64,000 nucleotides of DNA from Candidatus Brocadiaceae bacterium S225 (GCA_007859995.1 SMSL01000006.1:100806-164805), one strand, 5' to 3'; shown: positions 9,020-18,399, counted from the stretch's first letter. The notes: generated by a model not told the origin, from the sequence alone. Program-made: numbers and translations.

Positions 9020-9538
9020 ATGCAGAAATTATTCAGAGTAATATTCATTTTTATGGTTTTTCATTGCGGCTTTGCGTTTTCGGATGTTTATGCTGGGAAA
9101 TATGATCATAATGATTTCTCGATTGATGTACCAGGGGATTGGGTCAATATGGGTAATGTGCATATAGAAGGGGTAAAGGCCGCATTTACAAAGGAAGTGG
9201 ATGCAGAGATAACACCCATTATATTGATTGCAATTGATGGCAGTGTGGGTGGTAGTACAATAGAAAATATCGTTGAAAAGGCGGTAAAAATAGTCACCTC
9301 TACAATTCCGGATGCCAAATTTCTTTTTGAGCGTGACGTGTACACAGGAAGTATAAAATGGCGTGAAATAATATACCAATATTCAGATGCAGGATATTCA
9401 TTCCAGGTCGTACAATATCACACCGTAAACAACAAAAAACATTATGCTTTTACTGGACAAAGTCTTCAAACTGACTTTAGAGGATATCTTTCTGATTTTA
9501 GAAAAACTTTCAATACCTGGAAGTTTAAGGCAGATTGA
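9020..9538 (+). CDS. Exported protein, PsbP/DcrB-like fold
   Basis: A signal peptide (MQKLFRVIFIFMVFHCGFAFSDVYAG) is followed by a ~145-residue domain beginning YDHNDFSIDVPGDWVNMG and ending YLSDFRKTFNTWKFKAD. This pattern, a short strand, PxxW, an amphipathic middle, and a final F...W, is that of PsbP-like or DUF1795/DcrB-like periplasmic proteins; assignment by eye is tentative. It precedes the FlgO-like lipoprotein gene and may belong to the same envelope cluster. Confidence 0.55.
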   Translation: MQKLFRVIFIFMVFHCGFAFSDVYAGKYDHNDFSIDVPGDWVNMGNVHIEGVKAAFTKEVDAEITPIILIAIDGSVGGSTIENIVEKAVKIVTSTIPDAKFLFERDVYTGSIKWREIIYQYSDAGYSFQVVQYHTVNNKKHYAFTGQSLQTDFRGYLSDFRKTFNTWKFKAD

Positions 9539-9711
9539 AGAGACCTCTACAGTCATATATGGTCCGGTTAGGTTAAGTCGCTAATTTACAGCCTGATAAT
9601 AGCAATGACCTTTTCAAAACTCGGCAAAATTTGGAGCAGATCAAGGCTATTGATGAGTCTCGCAAACAAAACCTTAAATTAGTAAAAGATTACTTAGTAA
9701 AGGATTACTAC

Positions 9712-11589
9712 ATGTCGCATAAAAAAAAACCATTTCCGTGTATTCTGTTTATTCTCGCCGTGTTGTTCATGGTAGTGCCGTTATGCGGTTGTAATAAAGG
9801 CATTAAGAGATTTGTTAAGAATGAACTTTCAGGCAACCACAATAGTAACGATGTTTCCGCTGAAAAAACTGATATCTTCGGCGACAATGTTGAAGTTGAT
9901 AGAGGTGTGAATGAACGGAGCGCTAAAGACGAGGTAAAGTCTCAGGGCATTATACCTGCGGATAAAAATAAAAGAGAAAAACGGTATTTGAAATCTGTTA
10001 ATAAAGAACCCTTTTTAACAGAGGGAACAGTAGTAAAGAAAACAACTTCTGTCACCGCGGGTAACGAAAAAACACTCTTGTCCGGGGAAACAAATTCAGT
10101 ATCTGTACATGATGCAGGTAACGGGCAACGTAATGAAGCCGTAAGTGTTGAGGATAAGATTAAAAATCTTGTCAGCTGTATGGCAATGGCAGTGCCGGTG
10201 ACGGAGAAATTGAAAGTATCAATAGTTGAGTTTCCCAATTTTGATGGTGAAACTACTGACTTTACCAGGTTCCTGTATGAAGAATTGGTTGTTTCATTTG
10301 CATCCGATCCAAAGTTTGAAGTTGTGGACAGATTGCATACAATTATTGGCAAGGATAGTGAGGAGATCGATGCAATAGTGACAGGCTCTATTATGGATCT
10401 TCATGACAGCGTTAAAATAAATGCGCGTCTTATGTTAAAGAAAACCGGTTTGGTTTTGACAGCCGTATCAACTACGATGCCGAAGGACAAGGCGGTGGAA
10501 AGGCTCATAGGAAAGAAACGCAAGGTTGTAGCGGCTAAGGCTACAGTGAACAGTCTATACTCTCAAATCGATGATCTTGCAAGGCAGATTGTTGATTGCC
10601 TGCAGCAAGGCGAAAGATACAAAATAGTATTACTTGAATTTACCGAACTGAATGGCAGAACGAATGCATTTAGCAGATTCTTGTCTCAGGAGTTGGTTAC
10701 AAGAATATTCATTGCTGACAGTAAAAGGATTGTAATAGTAGATAACAATCTTGTCGGCAAATTTGTAGAAGAGCATAATATTTCTCTGGACGAGTTGACC
10801 TATCCGGAGTTTTCTAAACAACTTTTCGATTCTCTTGGCGTCAACATTATTACGAAGGGAGTTATTACGGATCTGGGTAACAGCATAAAACTAAATGCCC
10901 GTATACTGACCGCTGAGACAGGTTCTTTATATGGTGTTGCTGCGATTGACATCGTAAAGGATGAGAAATTAGCAAAACTAATGGGTGAAAACGTTATGAT
11001 CGACAATAATAAGGTTGAGGCTCAAAAAATTAAGATAAAAGAGGGGCACGAAAAGGCGAGCTCTTCGTTCACAAATGATGCTGTCTTTTTTAAAGAAGAT
11101 TTCTCTACCTGCGAAGAGGGGCAACCGCTTCCTGAGTGGGGAGAAGGCCTGATTGTAAAGAGGGATAAAGATAATAAATATTTTCTTACATCAGATGTTG
11201 ATAATTTTTCAGTTGCTGCGAGAGAGGTTGATTTCCCTGAAGAGTTTTTCTTTGAATTCGAAGTGAAAGGGAACACTAAGTATTGGAGTTCTATAAGATT
11301 TAAAGATATAGATGGGGATGAGTTTCAGGTGTCGTTCCGGCTTTTCCAGAATTTATTGAGTGTAACATTGCCGGGTCCTAAGCAGGTTAAGACGGAAGTT
11401 GACATAAATAACTATGCCAAGATTAAAATCATTAGAAAGAACAAGTTATACGAATTACATGCGAACGGTTCATTGTTAATAGTGGGTTCATATTCTAAAT
11501 ACAAAGAATTTAGATCTTTTGAAATTCACAGCGCCTTCAGCAGATTTCAATTTACAGGTTTTATAGGTAATAACTTGGTAGAAAACTGA
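9712..11589 (+). CDS. Lipoprotein with two FlgO/CsgG-like modules and a C-terminal jelly-roll-like domain
   Basis: The ATG at 9712 gives a lipoprotein signal (MSHKKKPFPCILFILAVLF, lipobox LCGC near residue 27); an upstream in-frame TTG at 9631 would bury it. A low-complexity linker runs to about residue 160. Two similar modules follow: LKVSIVEFPNFDGETTDFTRFLYEELV...FEVVDR and YKIVLLEFTELNGRTNAFSRFLSQELV...IVIVDN. Each continues into an ITKGVI-type strand region, the pattern of FlgO/CsgG-family nucleotide-like folds. Residues ~480-625 (FFKEDFSTCEEGQPLPEWGEG... FEIHSAFSRFQFTGF) look like a beta-jelly-roll of the LamG/DUF1080 kind. It overlaps the next gene by one base (TGATG), so the two are translationally coupled. 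Confidence 0.6.
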   Translation: MSHKKKPFPCILFILAVLFMVVPLCGCNKGIKRFVKNELSGNHNSNDVSAEKTDIFGDNVEVDRGVNERSAKDEVKSQGIIPADKNKREKRYLKSVNKEPFLTEGTVVKKTTSVTAGNEKTLLSGETNSVSVHDAGNGQRNEAVSVEDKIKNLVSCMAMAVPVTEKLKVSIVEFPNFDGETTDFTRFLYEELVVSFASDPKFEVVDRLHTIIGKDSEEIDAIVTGSIMDLHDSVKINARLMLKKTGLVLTAVSTTMPKDKAVERLIGKKRKVVAAKATVNSLYSQIDDLARQIVDCLQQGERYKIVLLEFTELNGRTNAFSRFLSQELVTRIFIADSKRIVIVDNNLVGKFVEEHNISLDELTYPEFSKQLFDSLGVNIITKGVITDLGNSIKLNARILTAETGSLYGVAAIDIVKDEKLAKLMGENVMIDNNKVEAQKIKIKEGHEKASSSFTNDAVFFKEDFSTCEEGQPLPEWGEGLIVKRDKDNKYFLTSDVDNFSVAAREVDFPEEFFFEFEVKGNTKYWSSIRFKDIDGDEFQVSFRLFQNLLSVTLPGPKQVKTEVDINNYAKIKIIRKNKLYELHANGSLLIVGSYSKYKEFRSFEIHSAFSRFQFTGFIGNNLVEN

Positions 11590-13022
11590 TGTGGATTAAA
11601 CGATATAAAAAGCGCAGCTTGTTGATGGCATTAGTAACTGCTGTTGTTGGCTTTTTACTTTTTGTATCTGACGGCCGGGCTCTAAACGCGGATAGTGACC
11701 CATTCAATAATGCTGTCAGGATAGTCAAGGTAAAAGCCGTTGCAGATGAAGAGTTTAGAAAAAGTCCGAATTGGGTGGAAGAGATAGAGGAAAGTTTTAA
11801 GAGGTCATCAGCTTTCTATGAGGAACAATTCGGTATTAAATTCGAGTTAAAGCAAATTGGTGAGTGGATCTCAGATAATAATACCAAAAATATTCAGAAG
11901 CTTTTAAGGCAATTGAAAGATCAAGTTGGGAAAGAGGGCGGCGATCTTGTCGTCGGGTTTACCAGGCAGAGTACAAATATGGCTGAATGTGTTTTTAACA
12001 GGGCGGCATTAGGGGTTGCATTGCCGTTTAATGATTATGTCTTGGTGAGGGTGAATAAGAATGCAGACTTTAATTACCACGTGATGGCACTGGTATTAAC
12101 CCATGAATTGGGACACGTCTTTGGAGCACTGCATGTCGATGATTCTTCCTCGATCATGAATCCTTCTCTCAATGATAGCAGTATTTTTCGGTTTGATGAT
12201 AATAACAGGGAGTTGATTAAGCTGACAAGGTTTGTGGATTTAGATAAAGGAGTTATGTCTATTAATAAAGAGTATCTTGATCGGATAGTCACTATATACA
12301 AAGATAGTCTGAAATATGATTTTGAGAATGCGTCCAGGCACCTGCTGATTGGTTCTATATACAATGATCTGGGGTTTATAGATGAAGCTATTTCCGCATA
12401 TAAGGAGGCTCTGAAATTAGATCGGAAAGATCCTGAATCACTTACCCGTCTTGGTATGGCTTATGCCGAAAAAGGCTTATTGGATGAAGCAATCGCGGAA
12501 TTAAGCAAGGCCGTCAGATTTGATTCCATCGATGGCGTTGCTCATGTTAACCTGAGTACCGTGCTTGTCAGAAAAAACATGCTGAATGAGGCGGTGGATC
12601 AACTGAAAAAAGCCATAGAGATTAATAATGACAACCCTGACGCACATTGTATGCTGAGTGGGATTTATATTCGGGAAGGACTATTCGATGAGGCTGTTTA
12701 CGAGTGTAAACTGGCATTGAAAATACGCCCTGCCTATGCAAATGCTCATTATAATATGGGTATTGCCTATCACGGCAAATTGATGTATGATAATGCTGTA
12801 AGCGCTTACAAGGAAGCTATTAACATTGAAAATAATAACTTGATGGCACGGAATAATCTCGGTATAGCTTACTATGAACAGGGGCTTCTGAACGAGGCGG
12901 AATCGGAATACTTGAAATTACTGCAAATAGATCCGGTTAATGAAATGGCGATTAACAATCTTGAGGCAGTGTTACTTGCAAAAAGGGAGGCGTTAAGATG
13001 CGAGACGGTACGGAAAGATTAA
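11589..13022 (+). CDS. Metzincin-type zinc protease fused to TPR repeats
   Basis: A signal anchor (residues ~10-32) precedes a catalytic domain with THELGHVFGALH. This gives HExxHxxxxxH with H172, E173, H176 and H182, and a downstream Met-turn at IMNP (M190), the metzincin signature. From about residue 235 there are six or so TPR units (for example IDEAISAYKEALKLDRKDPESLTRLGMAYAEKGLLDEAI). The combination suggests an envelope protease that docks partners through TPRs. It is co-translated with the FlgO-like lipoprotein and overlaps the Wza-like gene by 25 bp, which ties it to polysaccharide export, perhaps for processing or quality control. Substrate unknown. Confidence 0.75.
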   Translation: MWIKRYKKRSLLMALVTAVVGFLLFVSDGRALNADSDPFNNAVRIVKVKAVADEEFRKSPNWVEEIEESFKRSSAFYEEQFGIKFELKQIGEWISDNNTKNIQKLLRQLKDQVGKEGGDLVVGFTRQSTNMAECVFNRAALGVALPFNDYVLVRVNKNADFNYHVMALVLTHELGHVFGALHVDDSSSIMNPSLNDSSIFRFDDNNRELIKLTRFVDLDKGVMSINKEYLDRIVTIYKDSLKYDFENASRHLLIGSIYNDLGFIDEAISAYKEALKLDRKDPESLTRLGMAYAEKGLLDEAIAELSKAVRFDSIDGVAHVNLSTVLVRKNMLNEAVDQLKKAIEINNDNPDAHCMLSGIYIREGLFDEAVYECKLALKIRPAYANAHYNMGIAYHGKLMYDNAVSAYKEAINIENNNLMARNNLGIAYYEQGLLNEAESEYLKLLQIDPVNEMAINNLEAVLLAKREALRCETVRKD

Positions 13023-14185
13023 TAACCGGAATAACCGGAAAGATACTGGCTATTGTAATATTTAACCTGTTATTCCTCTTTAACAATTTGATACAGGCAC
13101 AGCCAGCCAATTGGCCTCCTCAATCTTCAACTGCGAATAAACGTACATCGACATATGTGATGCCGGTTGCAGGAGCATTGCAGGGAGGTCCAAACCGGAC
13201 TTCTTCAATTCTGGGAGAAGACTATTTGATTGGGTCCGGGGACGTGCTTGATATAAAAGTATTTGATTCGGAAGATTTAAATAGAAAGGTGCGCGTCGGG
13301 GGGGATGGTTATATCAGCCTGCCATTGATAGGGAGCATAATAGCCGGTGGTTTAAGCGTTCCGGATCTCGAATTTAACATTGCTTACGAATATTCACTGA
13401 AGTATCTGAAGGATCCGCAGATATCCGTCTATGTACTGGAGTTTCATAGTAAGAGAGTAGCGGTATTGGGCGAAGTTAAAAATCCGCAGTTGCTGGAAAT
13501 GACAAGAAACAAGAGTAATCTGCTGGAGATGATAAGCTTATGTGGAGGCGTTACAAAAGATGCCGGAGATCTGATTTACATAATACGGCCGACTACACAA
13601 TACAACAGTGTCGATAATAACCGTAGCACTGCTCAATATAACGATGGGCGCAACAATGGATATGGCATGGAGGCATATGACAGTGGAGGTGATGAGGCCG
13701 GTTGGGAGGATGAAGACTACCTGCGAATCAGGGATGAGGTTATTACCGTCAGCGTCTCAGAGCTTGTTAAATATCAGAATCCATTGTCAAATGTGGAGGT
13801 TCTTCCCGGTGATATGATAAGCATACCGCCTGCGCCCTTCTATTTTGTATTTGGGGAAGTGGACAAACCCGGGGCTTTTATGTTAAAGCAGAAGATGACC
13901 GCTTTACAGGCCATATCACAGGCAGGCAAGTTTTCAAACATTGCAAAAAATAAAATTAAGTTGATAAGGGAAGATATCGACACCAGAGAAAAAATAATTA
14001 CCACCCTGGACATCAAAAAGTTGGCAAAAGGAGAAGATGAAGACATAAAGATCATGGGAGGAGATGTCCTTCTTGTCGGCAAGAGTACAATGAGAGAGGT
14101 GCGCGGTCAATTATTGGCTTTCTCAAATACTGCTCTTTCTGCCTTTACATCTGCCTATGCGTACGAATCTGTCCGGGATCGATAG
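12998..14185 (+). CDS. Polysaccharide export protein, Wza-like with SLBB domains
   Basis: The 395-residue protein has a signal peptide (IVIFNLLFLFNNLIQA) and a Poly_export domain starting DYLIGSGDVLDIKVFDSEDLNRKVRVGGDGYISLPLIG. At least two SLBB-like segments follow (RVAVLGEVKNPQLLEM and FYFVFGEVDKPGAFMLKQKMTALQAISQAGK). An acidic, Asn/Tyr-rich insert separates them (~residues 190-245). Wza-type proteins form the outer-membrane channel for capsule or exopolysaccharide. No lipobox cysteine is seen. The gene overlaps the metzincin gene upstream. Confidence 0.9.
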   Translation: MRDGTERLITGITGKILAIVIFNLLFLFNNLIQAQPANWPPQSSTANKRTSTYVMPVAGALQGGPNRTSSILGEDYLIGSGDVLDIKVFDSEDLNRKVRVGGDGYISLPLIGSIIAGGLSVPDLEFNIAYEYSLKYLKDPQISVYVLEFHSKRVAVLGEVKNPQLLEMTRNKSNLLEMISLCGGVTKDAGDLIYIIRPTTQYNSVDNNRSTAQYNDGRNNGYGMEAYDSGGDEAGWEDEDYLRIRDEVITVSVSELVKYQNPLSNVEVLPGDMISIPPAPFYFVFGEVDKPGAFMLKQKMTALQAISQAGKFSNIAKNKIKLIREDIDTREKIITTLDIKKLAKGEDEDIKIMGGDVLLVGKSTMREVRGQLLAFSNTALSAFTSAYAYESVRDR

Positions 14186-14297
14186 TTTTTAGAGTTTACG
14201 ACATAGAGTACAAAAGCACACCTGAAGGTTTGCCATACGTATCTCTTTTCGATTCATTCGGTTTAGATGCTTAAAGAGCCGGAACCAAATGTTTAAC

Positions 14298-14391
14298 ACC
14301 TATATTGAGCGATTCTATTCCATATGTTATAGTAGCCGCAGGCTTTAGTCTGCGTGCCCCATCACCGATGGGTGCATGTGTATTCAGTGTA
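14298..14391 (+). repeat. MITE family 1, copy B (left part)
   Basis: The stretch begins ACCTATATTGAGCGATT and keeps the family interior (AGTAGCCGCA, CGATGGGTGCATGTG, GTGTAAG) to about 14391. There it switches to REP-like palindromes instead of the usual right end. It looks like a MITE interrupted or recombined with another repeat in the gap between the wza-like and wzc-like genes. Confidence 0.6.
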
Positions 14392-14466
14392 AGGGTGGAT
14401 TATGGCGAATCCACCAATAATAGATCATGATTTAAGGTGGATTCGCAATCGCTTAATCCAACCTAC
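14391..14466 (+). repeat. REP-like palindromes
   Basis: Two palindromic units occur: GGTGGATTATGGCGAATCCACC at 14394-14415 in split form (GGTGGATT paired with AATCCACC), and GGTGGATTCGC...CTTAATCCAACC at 14436-14463. The same GTGGATTCG/TTAATCCACC units occur inside the MITE at 26554-26721. Sequences of this kind are dispersed in many bacterial genomes and are typically mobilised by REP-associated Y1 transposases. Confidence 0.55.
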
Positions 14467-14519
14467 GCTAATTTCAAAAGTTGTTGGTTTTTTGCCTTTT
14501 AAAACCTGACCTGACTTCC

Positions 14520-16730
14520 ATGAAAAACGATTCATATCAAAATCAAACCGAAGATTCTTTTTATAATGGAGAAACCGCCTTCCTTGAGGAGATTAATCTC
14601 AGAGATTACTTTCGCGTGGTAATGCACCGTAAGTGGGTCATTATGGCGATATTTTCAATTACGGTGCTGCTGGTCACACTTTACACGTTCAAACAGAAGC
14701 CTGTTTTCCAGGCCGTTACTACGATCAGGATATATAAAGATGCGCCAAAGGTGCTCTCATTCGAAGATGTGGTGAATACAGGGGGTGGCTTGGCGGACTT
14801 TTACAAGACCGAGTGTGAGGTGCTTCAGAGCCGAACACTGGCCAAGAGGGTTATTAACAGGTTAAGGCTTGATCTGCATCCTGAGTTCATCGCTAAGCTT
14901 AAAACTAAAGAGAGTGATGCTGATAAGCCGGTTAGTGTAGAAAAGCTGGTAACTATTTTTTTGAATATGATCAACATAGAGCTTGTCAGAAACAGTCAAC
15001 TTGTAAAACTCAAGGCTGAAACCGGATCACCTGGATTGTGTGTAAGTATAGTAGACACCCTTGCAGATGAGTACATCAAGAAAAATCTGGAAGACAAGGT
15101 ATTAACCACGACAGGGGCGACGGGCGAGATCGGTAAACAACTGAAAGAGATCAAAAAGAGGATAGAAGATTCAGAAAAGGAGTTGTACAAATATGCGCGT
15201 CAGAATGATATTGTGGCTATGGACGCAAGTCAGAATATATTTATGAAAGAGCTGATCACGATTTCAGAGGAATTGACAAAGGCAGAAGCCGTGCGTATTG
15301 CTAAAGAGGTAAGATTCCTGGCAGTGCAGAATAGTGATGACCTGTCATCTCTGCCCGGAATAACAGATAACGTGTTAATTAATGAGTTAAAACTGGAATA
15401 TACAAAGCTTCAGGCGAAGTATGCCGGTGAACTTGACAGGGTAAAGGAGGATTACCCGTTGGTGCAGAGGATGAAGGCAGAAAAAGATTTTATCGAACAG
15501 CAGATAAATAGTGAGCAGGGTTGGGTGGCGAAGGCAATTAAGGCCGAATATCAGGAGGCTGTTGGTAAGGAGAGAGGACTTCGGCAACGCCTGGAGGAAC
15601 TTAAAAGAGAAAACAATGAGTTGGAAGGGAAATCCATTGGCTATAAGGTTCTGAAACGTGAGGTAGATGCAAATACACTGTTATACGAAGGGCTGCTTCA
15701 AAGGATGAAAGAGGCGGCGGTATCCTCTGAAATCAAGACCACAAATATTCAAGTCGTTGACAAGGCTGTATTGCCAACAACGCCCATTAAGCCGAAGAAA
15801 AAATTGAACGTACTTCTTTCTATGATTGTAGGGTTGACACTGGGAACAGGCATAGCCTTCTTTCTGGAATACCTGGATAATACTATTAAGAGTGCCGATG
15901 ATGTCGAGAAACACCTTAAATCTACAGTATTAGGCGTGCTGGAGAAGGTGGCTGTGGATAAGGATGAGGTGCAGAACTTCGATCTTATTTCACACGAATT
16001 GCCCATGTCAACGTTTGCGGAAGCCGTGCGTAATGTAAGGACAGGTATCATGCTCTCATCTACGGACAATCCCAAGAAAATAATACTGGTCACGAGTACA
16101 ACTCCTGGTGAGGGAAAAACATTCGTTGCCGGCAACCTTGCTATCGTAATAGCAAAAACCGGCAAGAAAACGTTGATTGTGGACTGTGACTTTCGCAAGC
16201 CCCGCGTACACAAAGCCTTTAATATCGAGACGATGCCGGGTTTGAGTAATCATTTCGTTGGAGAGGGTGATCTGGACTTAATCATTAAGCCTACGGCCAT
16301 ACCCAACCTCAGTGTCATCACATGCGGCCTTATACCCCCAAACCCTTCAGAGATGTTGGGATCTCACAGTATGGAACAGTTTTGCATGGAGGTAAGGGAG
16401 AGATTTGATACTGTTATATTTGATACGCCGCCTTCTCTGGCAGTTACCGATACGGTTATCCTCTCTAACATAGTTGACGGAATAATTTATGTAATCAAAT
16501 CAGGTGTGGTTGCAAAAGAGGCAGCTAAGAGATCACTCTCTCAATTTGCAGGCAAGAAGGGTGAAGTATTAGGTGTAGTGATGAATAGCGTAGACGTTGC
16601 CAAGGGCGGCTATTATCAGTATGGGTATCAGTATGGGTATCAGTATGGGTATGGGTACGGTGAAGATACCGGTAAGAAAAAAGGACTAATAGAGAGAATG
16701 AAGGGAAAAATAAAATTGAAAAATGTTTGA
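14520..16730 (+). CDS. Polysaccharide co-polymerase / bacterial tyrosine kinase (Wzz domain fused to CpsD-like kinase)
   Basis: Starting at the ATG at 14520 the protein is 736 residues. The Wzz part has TM1 near residues 35-55 (KWVIMAIFSITVLLVTLYTF), a long periplasmic coiled coil, and TM2 near 430-450. The cytoplasmic BY-kinase follows: Walker A TSTTPGEGKTFVAGNLA, Walker A' LIVDCDFRKP and Walker B TVIFDTPPSLAV. The tail carries nine tyrosines in a YQYG repeat encoded by three 12-bp DNA repeats (16614-16649), the expected autophosphorylation cluster. Such proteins set polymer length and drive export through the Wza channel encoded upstream. Confidence 0.93.
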   Translation: MKNDSYQNQTEDSFYNGETAFLEEINLRDYFRVVMHRKWVIMAIFSITVLLVTLYTFKQKPVFQAVTTIRIYKDAPKVLSFEDVVNTGGGLADFYKTECEVLQSRTLAKRVINRLRLDLHPEFIAKLKTKESDADKPVSVEKLVTIFLNMINIELVRNSQLVKLKAETGSPGLCVSIVDTLADEYIKKNLEDKVLTTTGATGEIGKQLKEIKKRIEDSEKELYKYARQNDIVAMDASQNIFMKELITISEELTKAEAVRIAKEVRFLAVQNSDDLSSLPGITDNVLINELKLEYTKLQAKYAGELDRVKEDYPLVQRMKAEKDFIEQQINSEQGWVAKAIKAEYQEAVGKERGLRQRLEELKRENNELEGKSIGYKVLKREVDANTLLYEGLLQRMKEAAVSSEIKTTNIQVVDKAVLPTTPIKPKKKLNVLLSMIVGLTLGTGIAFFLEYLDNTIKSADDVEKHLKSTVLGVLEKVAVDKDEVQNFDLISHELPMSTFAEAVRNVRTGIMLSSTDNPKKIILVTSTTPGEGKTFVAGNLAIVIAKTGKKTLIVDCDFRKPRVHKAFNIETMPGLSNHFVGEGDLDLIIKPTAIPNLSVITCGLIPPNPSEMLGSHSMEQFCMEVRERFDTVIFDTPPSLAVTDTVILSNIVDGIIYVIKSGVVAKEAAKRSLSQFAGKKGEVLGVVMNSVDVAKGGYYQYGYQYGYQYGYGYGEDTGKKKGLIERMKGKIKLKNV
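16614..16649 (+). repeat. 12-bp tandem repeat encoding the tyrosine-rich tail
   Basis: Three exact copies of TATCAGTATGGG lie in frame and encode Tyr-Gln-Tyr-Gly units in the kinase tail. A 12-bp unit keeps frame, so copy number can change the number of phosphorylatable tyrosines without breaking the gene. Confidence 0.9.
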
Positions 16731-16845
16731 TATGTGTGTCTGGAAAACTGAAGAAAAAACAGCGGACATCGAGGTGAAATGATACATTTTTTAACTGCGA
16801 ACAACCTGCCTTGACGGATTAAATAACTAATGACGGCGAAGCATT

Positions 16846-18399
16846 ATGGCTGATAAACTGATGTTGTCTAAATTCCCAAAGATTGCCGATGCAATCATAG
16901 AGTGGGGGATTATATTCCTTTTGGTATCGACGCCTCTTGCACTGCCAACGAGGTACGGAACAGTGCATCTCTGGGTATATACCATAATAGAACTTACCAT
17001 ATTCTTCCTGATAATAATATGGTTACTAAAGCGGACTATGATTACCGCTGGTTCAAACTCCGCAACTCGCAATCCGCAATCCATCAACCGTTTCGGTTTT
17101 GCAAAGACACCCTTGAATATCCCAATTCTGTTATTTGTTGGGCTTGTCATTTTCCAGCTTGTGCCATTACCATCAAGAATCCTCAACTTCCTTAGTCCAA
17201 ATACCCACCATTTATACAGTATGGTATTACCCCTGTACTCGACGGAAAAGTCTGTTCATACGAAACCCGAAACTCGCAACCTGGAACCCGCAACCCGAAC
17301 CCTGCAACCCGAAACCCGCACCCCGCAATCGTCAATCCGGTTTCCCATCAGCATATACCCGTATGCTACTAAAATCGAGTTCTTCTTAATCCTTGCTTAC
17401 ATCGGGATGTTTTTTCTGGTAACGAATACACCGGGTATAAGATTAGATCGTATTATACTTGTCATAATGAGTGTCGGTTTTTTAATCTCATTCCTGGGAA
17501 TTCTACAGAAGTTTACCGGAACCTCAAAAATATACTGGTTGATAGATTCGCCTAATGCGAGTCTTTTTGGCTCTTTCATAAATCGTAATCATTTTGCCGG
17601 TTATATTGGGATGGTGATACCACTCTCCTTTGGTCTTCTGATCACAAGATTTGAAAGTATGGCCTTTCATAAGACCATGTCATGGCGTTCAATACTTGCA
17701 AAATTTGAATCCCGCCTCTTGGGAAACATCTTGATGGTATTTGCCATTATGACTATGGTTTCAGCCCTCTTCATTTCCCTTTCACGTGGAGGAATTCTGT
17801 CCCTAATGGTTTCAATAATTGTTTTTGTTGCCTTTATCAGCCTTAGCAGGAGAGCAAGGAGCATTGTCGGTAAAGGACGAAAAGTAACCATTACTACTTT
17901 GTTACTGGCCTTTGTATTTCTGATGTGGCTCGGAGTCGGTTCCATCCTGGAAAGGCTTTCAAACCTTTCGTCACCCTCCAGACACGAAGTTACTCAAAAT
18001 ACAATTAGCATGGCTGAAGACTTTCCTCTCTTTGGAACAGGTCTTGGCACCTTTCAGTATCATTTCCCGAAATATAAAACCCTAGAAGGACAACTTTATT
18101 GGGACCATGCGCATAATGATTATGCCGAGCTTCTTTCAGATAGCGGCCTTATAGGATTTCTAATAGTAGCATGCGGCATTATTTTTTTTATTTGGCAGAC
18201 ACTGGTAAGATGGTGGAAAAGTAAAGATCCGTACGTCATGGGAATTACTCTGGGAGGATTTTGTGGTATAATTGCGATCCTCAGCCATAGTATTGCTGAT
18301 TTCAATCTGCACATTCCGGCAAACGCCCTTTTCCTCTCCTTTATACTCGGCCTTACCTGGATTGCCGTTAATGCAAAAAGCACGCAAATGGAGGAATAA
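16846..18399 (+). CDS. O-antigen polymerase / ligase family membrane protein (Wzy/WaaL type)
   Basis: The 517-residue protein has about ten or more hydrophobic segments. It carries the Wzy_C-type signature NRNHFAGYIGMVIPLSFGLL and, in the second half, GTGLGTFQYHFPKYK...WDHAHNDYAELLSDSGLIGF, typical of O-antigen ligase/polymerase proteins. It would polymerise or transfer undecaprenyl-linked glycans at the periplasmic face, matching the wza/wzc-like genes upstream. Two loops contain foreign-looking in-frame heptanucleotide repeats (17054-17088 and 17261-17337) that add Arg/Pro/Glu-rich peptide between membrane segments. Confidence 0.85.
   Translation: MADKLMLSKFPKIADAIIEWGIIFLLVSTPLALPTRYGTVHLWVYTIIELTIFFLIIIWLLKRTMITAGSNSATRNPQSINRFGFAKTPLNIPILLFVGLVIFQLVPLPSRILNFLSPNTHHLYSMVLPLYSTEKSVHTKPETRNLEPATRTLQPETRTPQSSIRFPISIYPYATKIEFFLILAYIGMFFLVTNTPGIRLDRIILVIMSVGFLISFLGILQKFTGTSKIYWLIDSPNASLFGSFINRNHFAGYIGMVIPLSFGLLITRFESMAFHKTMSWRSILAKFESRLLGNILMVFAIMTMVSALFISLSRGGILSLMVSIIVFVAFISLSRRARSIVGKGRKVTITTLLLAFVFLMWLGVGSILERLSNLSSPSRHEVTQNTISMAEDFPLFGTGLGTFQYHFPKYKTLEGQLYWDHAHNDYAELLSDSGLIGFLIVACGIIFFIWQTLVRWWKSKDPYVMGITLGGFCGIIAILSHSIADFNLHIPANALFLSFILGLTWIAVNAKSTQMEE
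17054..17088 (+). repeat. Heptanucleotide array 1 inside the polymerase gene
   Basis: Five consecutive 7-base units of the type CGCAACT / CGCAATC (CAAACTC, CGCAACT, CGCAATC, CGCAATC, CATCAAC). It encodes the SNSATRNPQSINR stretch between predicted membrane segments. Confidence 0.75.
17261..17337 (+). repeat. Heptanucleotide array 2 inside the polymerase gene
   Basis: Eleven consecutive 7-base units follow the consensus CG(A/C)AACC (for example CGAAACC, CGAAACT, CGCAACC, TGGAACC, CGCAACC). Because 21 bases equal seven codons, the peptide also repeats every seven residues (PETRNLE, PATRTLQ, PETRTPQ). The frame stays open through the array. Confidence 0.85.

Noticed and set aside
17135..17389. 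Separate genes in alternative frames at the heptamer arrays
   Set aside because: The arrays open other frames by composition; the polymerase frame has membrane segments on both sides and runs through.
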